This document shows positions 57,874-64,000 of a stretch of 64,000 bases of DNA, piece by piece. A program made the position numbers and the translations under genes. Position 1 is the first letter of the stretch, and the number at the start of each line of letters is the position of its first letter. The DNA lies in NCBI RefSeq assembly GCF_900176645.1, contig NZ_FXAN01000032.1, forward strand, positions 1 through 64,000. The letters are read 5' to 3'. This DNA is from Burkholderia singularis. Lineage in GTDB: Bacteria; Pseudomonadota; Gammaproteobacteria; Burkholderiales; Burkholderiaceae. Below the pieces are notes generated by a model. That model did no database searches and had not been told where the DNA came from. It saw only the letters and a list, made by a program, of their open reading frames with translations.

Positions 57874-58776
57874 ATGAATATCACGCTGCGGCAGTTGCGC
57901 GTGTTCATCGAGGTGGCGCGGCTCAAGAGCTTCAGTCGGGCAGGTGACGAGATCGGTCTCACGCAATCGGCCGTCAGCCGCTCGGTGCGGGAGTTGGAAG
58001 GCGAGATCGGGCTCAAGCTGATCGACCGCACGACGCGCGACGTGCAGCTCACCGACGTCGGCGTGAATCTGATCGCGAGCGTGTCGCGCCTGCTCGGCGA
58101 TCTCGACGACACATTGCGCGAAATTCGCGAGATCGGTGAGCAGCGGCGCGGGCGCGTGATCGTCGCGGCAAGTCCGACGGTCGCTTGCCGGCTGATGCCG
58201 CGTGTGGTTGCCGCTTGCGAGCGGCGCTTTCCGTTTGTTGCGCTTGGCTTGCGTGACGACGTGCAGAGCGACGTGTTGCGCAAGGTCAAGTCGGGCGAAG
58301 TGGATTTCGGCGTCGTGATCGGGCCGCTCGCGACGGGCGATCTGATTGCCGAGCCGTTGATGACCGATTCGTTCTGTCTGGTCGCGCGCGACGATCATCC
58401 GCTCGCCGAGCGCGATCCCGTGCCGTGGACCGCGCTTTCCGGCGAACGGCTCGTGTTGCTCGATTACGCGTCGGGCAGCCGTCCGCTGATCGATGCGGCG
58501 CTCGCCGCGCATCGGGTCGCAGCCGGTGTCGTGCAGGAACTCGGTCATTCGGCGACCGTGTTCGGGCTCGTCGAGGCGGGCGTCGGCGTGAGCGTGCTGC
58601 CGTGGCTTTCGTTGCCGCTGCCTGCCGGCTCATCGCTGGTCGCGCGGCCGCTTGCGCCGCGTGCGGAGCGCACCGTCGAGCTGGTGCGGCGGCGCGAACG
58701 CTCGCTGTCGCCGGCGGCCGACGCGGTCTGGGGGCTCGTGAAGGAGATGCCGGCGCGTGTCGAGGATCTCGATTGA
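57874..58776 (+). CDS. LysR-family transcriptional regulator
   Basis: A 300-residue LysR protein with helix-turn-helix MNITLRQLRVFIEVARLKSF then LTQSAVSRSVRELEGEIGLK and an effector domain (GRVIVAASPTVACRLMPRVV). It resembles regulators of small-molecule metabolism, but no divergent partner gene is present; the gene upstream is only an IS fragment. Target unknown. Confidence 0.87.
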   Translation: MNITLRQLRVFIEVARLKSFSRAGDEIGLTQSAVSRSVRELEGEIGLKLIDRTTRDVQLTDVGVNLIASVSRLLGDLDDTLREIREIGEQRRGRVIVAASPTVACRLMPRVVAACERRFPFVALGLRDDVQSDVLRKVKSGEVDFGVVIGPLATGDLIAEPLMTDSFCLVARDDHPLAERDPVPWTALSGERLVLLDYASGSRPLIDAALAAHRVAAGVVQELGHSATVFGLVEAGVGVSVLPWLSLPLPAGSSLVARPLAPRAERTVELVRRRERSLSPAADAVWGLVKEMPARVEDLD

Positions 58777-59080
58777 CGCCTGCGGCGCATGTTCGCGGAT
58801 GAGGGGTGTTTGCGCAAAGTGTCCTTTGCCGCACGCTTTTTTATCCGCTCTTTATCTTTACGCACAGGGTAATTTTGCGTAAGATGGCGCTCAGTCACGC
58901 GGCTCCGACGTAGGTTCCGCGCTGTTCCGTCCGGTTCGGGTTGGGCTTGAAAGCGGTTTCGCCACCCCCGGTTCGTGCTCCCATCAATATGACCGATCAG
59001 AATCGGGCGAGCGCGTCTTCCGTTCCTTACGTCTGTTCGATTGATCCGGTTCGTTTGACCACAGGGTCTGACTTAGCTGC
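58777..59080. other. 304-bp region upstream of scpB
   Basis: No gene is seen. It carries a promoter with an overlapping inverted repeat, given as a separate entry, and a leader of about 190 nt before the scpB ATG. Confidence 0.5.
58857..58885 (+). promoter_or_regulatory. scpB promoter overlapped by an inverted repeat
   Basis: TTTACG (58857-58862) and TAAGAT (58880-58885) are 17 bp apart, each a 4/6 match. TTACGCA (58858-58864) and TGCGTAA (58876-58882) form a perfect 7-bp inverted repeat with an 11-bp spacer that covers both promoter boxes, so a repressor site is likely. Confidence 0.5.
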
Positions 59081-60397
59081 ATGAATACCCAAGAGGCGAA
59101 AATCGTCCTCGAGACTGCTTTGATCTGCGCGCAGGAACCGCTGAAGCTCGGCGATTTGCGCAAGCTCTTCGTCGACAGCGTGTCGGCGGATACAGTCCGA
59201 ACACTGCTCGAAGATCTGAAACAGGAGTGGTCCGGCCGCGGCGTGGAACTCGTTGGGTTGGCGTCGGGCTGGCGCTTCCAGAGCAAGCCGGCGATGCGCA
59301 CTTATCTCGACCGGCTGCACCCGGAAAAACCGCCGAAATATTCGCGGGCGGTGCTGGAGACGCTGGCGATCATCGCGTACCGGCAGCCGGTGACGCGCGG
59401 CGACATCGAGGAAATTCGCGGTGTCACGGTCAACACGCAGGTTGTCAAGCAGTTGGAGGATCGCGGCTGGATCGAGGTGATCGGTCATCGCGACGTGCCG
59501 GGGCGTCCGGCGCTCTACGCGACGACGAAGCAGTTTCTTGACGACCTCGGCCTGGCGGCGCTCGACGATCTGCCGGCCCTCGAAGAACCCGCCGCGCATC
59601 TGGAGGCGAGCCTGCTCGCGCAGCAGGCCATCGATTTCCCGGATGACGATGCACAAGGCGGCGCGATTGCGGAAGCCGACGAAACGGCGGCACCGGGTGG
59701 CGACGCGCAGTCCGATATTGTTGGCGGCGCGGCGGGCCGCGCCGGTTCGGCCGGGCTGGTGGAGAACGCCGGCTCGGGCGTATCGGACGACATGGTCGAG
59801 GATGCCGCCGTTGCCGACGGCAGCGGCGCGGTGCCAGCCGGGCCGGCTGGGGCCGAAGATACCGGTCGTCCCGCCCTCGGCGGTGAGTCGGCTGCATCGG
59901 TTGAGACGGCGGTGCATGGCGGCGGGCCGGCGAATGCGCAACCTGTTGCCGGCGATGGTGCGGCGGCGCATGTCGAAGATGAAGAAACGATTGCGCATGA
60001 CAGCACCTCGTCGTCGATCGAATTTGCGGGCGGCGGGGTAGCACTCCTGCGCGCCGAATCGGCTGGCGCGCCGGCGGATGCGCCCGCGCATCGGGGCGCC
60101 GCGGCGAATGAGGATGGCGTCGCGGCGACGGATACAGCCAATCGCGAGGTGACCGCCGAGCCGGCGGTAGGCCGAGTGAAGCAGGAAGAAGACCCAGGCC
60201 AGATCGGCGGCGTCCGCAGCGACGCCGGGCCGGTCCAGGCGCACGTGCAGCAGGCGTTGGACGATTCGTCCGGCAGTCTTGCCGACGCCGTGCGCAGTTC
60301 AAGCGAGGCGGCCCCCGGGCACGCGCAGCAGGACGGCGAGGCGCCGCGCATCGATGATGCGCCGAACGTCGAGGCGCCCGAGCAACACCGCGCGTGA
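59081..60397 (+). CDS. scpB: Segregation and condensation protein B with a long tail
   Basis: ScpB is the winged-helix partner of ScpA in the SMC condensin complex. Residues 1-170 hold the two winged helices ([20 protein letters not shown], then [20 protein letters not shown] and [20 protein letters not shown]). From about residue 186 to 438 there is an Ala/Gly/Asp/Glu-rich low-complexity tail; the usual length is about 200. rluB follows after 63 bp. Confidence 0.93.
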   Translation: MNTQEAKIVLETALICAQEPLKLGDLRKLFVDSVSADTVRTLLEDLKQEWSGRGVELVGLASGWRFQSKPAMRTYLDRLHPEKPPKYSRAVLETLAIIAYRQPVTRGDIEEIRGVTVNTQVVKQLEDRGWIEVIGHRDVPGRPALYATTKQFLDDLGLAALDDLPALEEPAAHLEASLLAQQAIDFPDDDAQGGAIAEADETAAPGGDAQSDIVGGAAGRAGSAGLVENAGSGVSDDMVEDAAVADGSGAVPAGPAGAEDTGRPALGGESAASVETAVHGGGPANAQPVAGDGAAAHVEDEETIAHDSTSSSIEFAGGGVALLRAESAGAPADAPAHRGAAANEDGVAATDTANREVTAEPAVGRVKQEEDPGQIGGVRSDAGPVQAHVQQALDDSSGSLADAVRSSSEAAPGHAQQDGEAPRIDDAPNVEAPEQHRA

Positions 60398-60460
60398 AAA
60401 CGGGCGACCAACCCTAGCCGTGCCCGTGACGGGCGCGAGACCTGACATTTTGAGGTTGTT

Positions 60461-61825
60461 TTGACAGATATCCACGACATCGATTCGTCTGAAGCCGCGC
60501 ATGCCGTCGCGGTGGCGCGCGCCGACGATGCGCGCGAGCAGCCTGCTCAGACCCAGGATGCGGGCGGCGAAGAGCGTCCGCGCCGCGGTCTGCGGCGCGG
60601 TCCGCGCAGCTTGATCGCACGCCGTCGCGCGGCTGCAAAATCGAAGAATGCCGATAGCGCGGAGCAACCCGACCCAATGGCGGCGGGCGATGCCGGCGCG
60701 GCGAAGGCGCCGGCGCGTGCGCCGCGCAATCAGGATGTGGCCGCGAAAGCGCCGCGCAAACCGGCGGCAGCCGGCAAGCGCGAAGGTGTCGCGCGGCAGC
60801 AGGGCAAGCGCAGCGCGCCGGCGTCCGCCGAGGCGAGCCAGGACGATTTGTTTGCGTATGTGATTTCGCCCGCGTTCGATGCCGATAACAATTCGCAGGG
60901 CGGTGGCGTGCGCGCGCCGATGCTGCGCCGTGGCCGCCAGGGGCAGCAGCCGAAGCGCGTGCTGTCGCCGGATGACGATGCACCGAAGTTGCATAAGGTG
61001 CTGGCGGAGGCGGGCATGGGCTCGCGCCGCGAGATGGAGGAGCTGATCATCGCCGGCCGCGTGTCGGTCAATGGCGAGCCTGCGCATATCGGCCAGCGGA
61101 TCATGCCGACCGACCAGGTTCGAATCAACGGCAAGCCGGTCAAGCGCAAGCTTCCGAACAAGCCGCCGCGTGTGCTGCTCTATCACAAACCGACCGGCGA
61201 GATCGTGAGTCATGCTGATCCGGAAGGGCGGCCGTCGGTGTTCGACCGGCTGCCGCCGATGAAGACTGCGAAGTGGCTCGCGGTCGGCCGCCTCGATTTC
61301 AATACCGAAGGTCTGTTGATGTTGACGACGTCGGGCGATCTCGCGAACCGCTTCATGCATCCGCGCTATAGCGTCGAGCGCGAGTATGCGGTGCGGGTCG
61401 TCGGCGAGCTGACCGAGGCGTCGCGCCAAAAGCTGCTGCATGGCGTCGAACTCGACGATGGCCCGGCAAACTTCCTGCGCATCCGCGACGGCGGCGGCGA
61501 GGGGACGAATCATTGGTATCACGTCGCGCTTGCGGAAGGGCGCAATCGCGAGGTGCGCCGGATGTTCGAGGCGGTTGGCCTGATGGTGAGCCGTCTGATC
61601 CGCACGCGTCACGGCCCGATTCCACTGCCGCGTGGCCTGAAGCGCGGCCGCTGGGAGGAGCTGGATGACGCACAGGTGCGCCGCCTGATGGCAGCGGTCG
61701 GACTGAAAGTGCCGACCGACGACAAAGGCAAGCGCGGCGGTCCGGCCGAGCGCCGCCAGCCTGATCCGATGCAGACGTCGATGGGCTTTATCAGCCGCGA
61801 GCCGGTGCTGACGGCGCACGGTTAA
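60461..61825 (+). CDS. rluB: Ribosomal large subunit pseudouridine synthase B, tail truncated
   Basis: Makes pseudouridine in 23S rRNA (position 2605 in E. coli). 454 residues: a basic Ala-rich N-terminus, an S4 RNA-binding domain from about residue 175 ([20 protein letters not shown]), then the RsuA/RluB core with the catalytic D279 in [13 protein letters not shown]. The start is TTG with GAGG upstream. The TAA at 61823-61825 follows TAHG; the same frame continues open to 62110 and codes a Gly/Arg/Asn-rich tail. The stop therefore probably replaced a CAA and removed about 95 residues. The catalytic core is intact. Confidence 0.9.
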   Translation: MTDIHDIDSSEAAHAVAVARADDAREQPAQTQDAGGEERPRRGLRRGPRSLIARRRAAAKSKNADSAEQPDPMAAGDAGAAKAPARAPRNQDVAAKAPRKPAAAGKREGVARQQGKRSAPASAEASQDDLFAYVISPAFDADNNSQGGGVRAPMLRRGRQGQQPKRVLSPDDDAPKLHKVLAEAGMGSRREMEELIIAGRVSVNGEPAHIGQRIMPTDQVRINGKPVKRKLPNKPPRVLLYHKPTGEIVSHADPEGRPSVFDRLPPMKTAKWLAVGRLDFNTEGLLMLTTSGDLANRFMHPRYSVEREYAVRVVGELTEASRQKLLHGVELDDGPANFLRIRDGGGEGTNHWYHVALAEGRNREVRRMFEAVGLMVSRLIRTRHGPIPLPRGLKRGRWEELDDAQVRRLMAAVGLKVPTDDKGKRGGPAERRQPDPMQTSMGFISREPVLTAHG

Positions 61826-62110
61826 CTCGACCAGCCTCGCCGAGGCCGGCGCGGCCTGGCGGGCGGCGGCGGTTTCGGCGCCGGTCTCGGCGGTTACTCG
61901 AGCCTGCCGGCATATGGCGGTGGCGCGCGCCAAGGCGGCCGCGATATCGACGGCAATCGCGCGTCCTATGGCGCCGGTGGCAACAAGCGCGGCGCCAGCG
62001 GCAAGGGCGGCCGAAACGCGAATGGCAATCGGGCCGACGGGAATGCGGGCGGCGGCCGCAATAATGGCCAACCGCATATGCCGCCGCGTAATCGCTCGCG
62101 CGGCCGGTAA
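61826..62110 (+). pseudogene. In-frame remnant of the rluB glycine-rich tail
   Basis: In the same frame as rluB, directly after its TAA: LDQPRRGRRGLAGGGGFGAG followed by repeats such as GGNKRGASGKGGRNANGNRA and the end PPRNRSRGR before TAA at 62108. Such Gly/Arg-rich RNA-binding tails are known in Burkholderia RluB. It has no start codon of its own and would be made only by readthrough. Confidence 0.7.
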
Positions 62111-62901
62111 GCGACAAAACTGGCGAAAGGCCGGCGCAAACTCGTTGAGTGGCAGCGGCACTCCTGGCCGCGCGCCGAAGGGCGGGGCAAAGCCCTGAAA
62201 CCGGCTGCTCAGCTCATGCCGGCCGGTTCCGCCGCGCTTGGCGCAACCGGCCCGGCCCATTTCTCCATGTGCTGCTGTGGCTCTGCGCTGCCGAACATGC
62301 CGTGCGATCGGCGCTGGGGATCTCGAGTCTCGTCGAATTTCATGCATAATTTGCCGGCGCGTTCGATGCCGTGAACCGCGTCGTCGCACGCGATTGCCAC
62401 ACGTTTTTCGTCGTGCCTGCGATGCCGAATACGGCTAAGGACTGCCTCGCGATGCTCAATCACGAGGGTTCGCAATACATGTCTATGCAGCACCTTCAGT
62501 CCGGAAATGTGGCGCTCGAGCAAGGCTCGCGTTGCCGCTTGGAAGGAAATCGTGGTGTCGCGACTGCGTCGGTTGTACCGGTTGCTGGAACGGCGGGTGC
62601 AGGGCGCACGCTGATCTTGCGGCTTGCTCACCGCCGCTTTCGCGGGAGCCTTGCGCGGTTCGGGTGCTCAAAGGCCGGCAAGTCGTTGCCGGCAGTCACG
62701 GTGATACTGACGAGGCGCGCGGCGGCGCATTTCATTTCGTCGGGTTTTTAATCGTTTGTCTGGCCGGCAGGCTGCGCAAATCGCCGTCCGCCACGCTTTG
62801 CCATAATCCCGGATGTTGCAAATGCCCCGCAAAATTCCCATTTCGGGCCGATTTTGCGCCGAATTGGCGGGGTGGCGCTTTGCGTCCGGCCCAGAACTCG
62901 C

Positions 62902-62907
62902 TATAAT
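62902..62907 (+). promoter_or_regulatory. -10 element of the rimP-nusA operon
   Basis: A perfect TATAAT with a weak TTTGCG -35 at 62879-62884 (17-bp spacing). The predicted transcript starts about 62914, giving a leader of about 180 nt before rimP that contains an intrinsic terminator. Confidence 0.6.
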
Positions 62908-62967
62908 CGCAAAGTCGCTGGGCGTACGGATTCGATGTGCAGCTCAGGTGCGACCACCGGTAACAAG

Positions 62968-62992
62968 ATGGGCGTTGCGCCCATTTTTTTTT
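62968..62992 (+). terminator. Attenuator-type terminator in the rimP leader
   Basis: ATGGGCG-TTG-CGCCCAT (62968-62984) runs directly into nine T. It lies 55 nt after the predicted start of transcription and 104 bp before the rimP start, so most transcripts would end here unless antiterminated. NusA, coded in this operon, is a natural candidate to act on it. Confidence 0.8.
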
Positions 62993-63095
62993 GCCGAAAC
63001 GGTTGGGCATCTCGGGTAGCGCTTCCTGCGCCGGCTAAGGCGCGCGTTCAGCGGGTGAATCGCGAGGGGCGGGCGCGGACACCTGAGAGGACACT

Positions 63096-63557
63096 GTGCA
63101 ACTGACGGAACTGATAGAAACCACGGTCACGGGGCTCGGCTACGAGCTCGTGGATCTCGAGCGCACCGGGCGCGGCATGGTCTGCGTCTACATCGATCAG
63201 CCCGCCGGCATTACGATCGACGATTGCGAGAAGGTCACGCGTCAGCTCCAGCACGTACTGACGGTCGAAAACATCGATTACGAACGGCTCGAGGTCTCGT
63301 CGCCGGGGCTCGACCGGCCGTTGAAGAAGCTGGCTGATTTCACGCGTTTCGCGGGCAGCGAAGCCGTCATCACCCTGAAAAAGCCGTTGGACGGACGCAA
63401 GACGTACCGTGGCATTCTGCATGCGCCGAACGGCGAGACGATCGGTTTGGAATTTGAGAGGAAGAAAGGCGAGGCCGCGATGCTGGATTTCACGCTGGCC
63501 GATATCGACAAAGCTCGCCTGATTCCGCACGTTGACTTTAGGAGCCGCAAACAATGA
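63096..63557 (+). CDS. rimP: Ribosome maturation factor RimP
   Basis: A 153-residue factor for 30S subunit assembly. The N-terminal domain has [20 protein letters not shown] and [15 protein letters not shown], then the [20 protein letters not shown] signature and a C-terminal SH3-like domain. The start is GTG with GAGAGGA upstream. Its stop overlaps the nusA start as ATGA, so the genes are translationally coupled. Confidence 0.95.
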
Positions 63558-64000
63558 GTCGCGAAGTGTTGATGTTGGTGGATGCGCTGGCGCGCGAAAA
63601 GAACGTCGACAAGGACGTCGTGCTGGGCGCGCTCGAAGCCGCGCTTGCATCGGCATCCAAGAAACTGTTCGATGAGGGCGCCGAGATCCGCGTCCACATC
63701 GATCGCGAAAGCGGCGAACACGAAACCTTCCGGCGCTGGCTGGTCGTGCCCGACGAGGCCGGGCTGCAGGAGCCGGATCGCGAGATCCTGCTGTTCGAGG
63801 CGCGTGAGCAGAAGCCGGACGTCGAGGTGGGCGACTACATCGAGGAATCGGTGCCGTCGATCGAATTCGGCCGCATCGGCGCGCAGGCGGCCAAGCAGGT
63901 GATCCTGCAGAAGGTGCGCGATGCCGAGCGCGAGCAGATCCTGAACGACTATCTGGAGCGCGGCGAGAAGATCATGACCGGCACGGTGAAACGGCTCGAC
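63554..64000 (+). CDS. nusA: Transcription termination/antitermination factor NusA, 5' part
   Basis: The first 149 codons of NusA; the gene runs off the right edge. The N-terminal RNA-polymerase-binding domain is clear ([20 protein letters not shown], then [20 protein letters not shown]), followed by the start of the S1 domain ([12 protein letters not shown]). It overlaps rimP by 4 bp, as in other proteobacteria where infB follows. Confidence 0.95.

Larger units (their letters stand above)
62111..63095. other. 985-bp region between rluB and rimP
   Basis: No gene is supported in the first 790 bp; open frames on both strands lack family resemblance and ribosome binding sites. The last 200 bp hold the rimP-nusA promoter and attenuator. 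Confidence 0.5.

Noticed and set aside
62371..62751. 126-codon plus-strand ORF between rluB and rimP
   Set aside because: GTG start without a ribosome binding site, no family resemblance and mixed codon bias.

Overview
The window is high-GC chromosomal DNA whose gene content and order fit a beta-proteobacterium of the Burkholderia pseudomallei group (pseudomallei / mallei / thailandensis). This assignment rests on recognised protein sequences, the relA - tRNA-Val - thrS - infC - rpmI - rplT - pheS - pheT - ihfA order, and strong GC bias at third codon positions. No search was run. Because of the GC bias nearly every gene has long antisense shadow ORFs, which are left out.

Layout. 1-8.0 kb: galU 5' end, valS, a UvrD-type helicase, an MTA/SAH nucleosidase and the Fsr exporter. 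8.5-10.7 kb: accessory pair of a seven-bladed kelch-type protein and a small unknown protein, each followed by a long hairpin. 10.8-16.9 kb: tripartite aromatic-acid-type efflux operon (outer-membrane factor, FUSC/AaeB-like, DUF1656/AaeX-like, AaeA-like) with a divergent LysR regulator and three inverted repeats between them. 17-26.8 kb: housekeeping and membrane genes (metallophosphoesterase, FAD-linked oxidase joined in frame to DUF2069, WrbA-like, YihY/BrkB, Mpo1-like, CBS protein, MFS-acyltransferase fusion, chorismate synthase). 27-36.4 kb: ETF-ubiquinone oxidoreductase, SDR, thioesterase, an AT-flanked glycosidase lipoprotein, a PAS-LuxR regulator, succinyl-CoA:3-ketoacid CoA transferase, an alpha/beta hydrolase and RidA. 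36.4-47 kb: relA, tRNA-Val(GAC) and the translation cluster through ihfA and a MerR gene. 47-52.1 kb: an internally duplicated lipoprotein and a stand-alone FkbH-like protein ahead of tRNA-Pro(GGG). 52.5-58.8 kb: bamC, a probable RpoN-dependent structured small RNA, small exported proteins, a YdcF protein, an IS5-type transposase fragment and a LysR regulator. 59-64 kb: scpB, rluB, then rimP-nusA behind an intrinsic attenuator.

The most interesting signal is at 53.92-54.27 kb, between bamC and a convergent small gene. It has three copies of a CGTWACG element, an exact IHF-consensus match, a near-perfect sigma-54 -24/-12 promoter, about 215 nt with four consecutive hairpins and no credible ORF, and a strong intrinsic terminator. 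This is the architecture of an enhancer-controlled small RNA. Other notable points are an in-frame stop that cuts the glycine-rich tail from RluB, the missing stop codon between the DUF2069 gene and the FAD oxidase gene, the tandem duplication in the 742-residue lipoprotein, and an AUC start codon for initiation factor IF-3.
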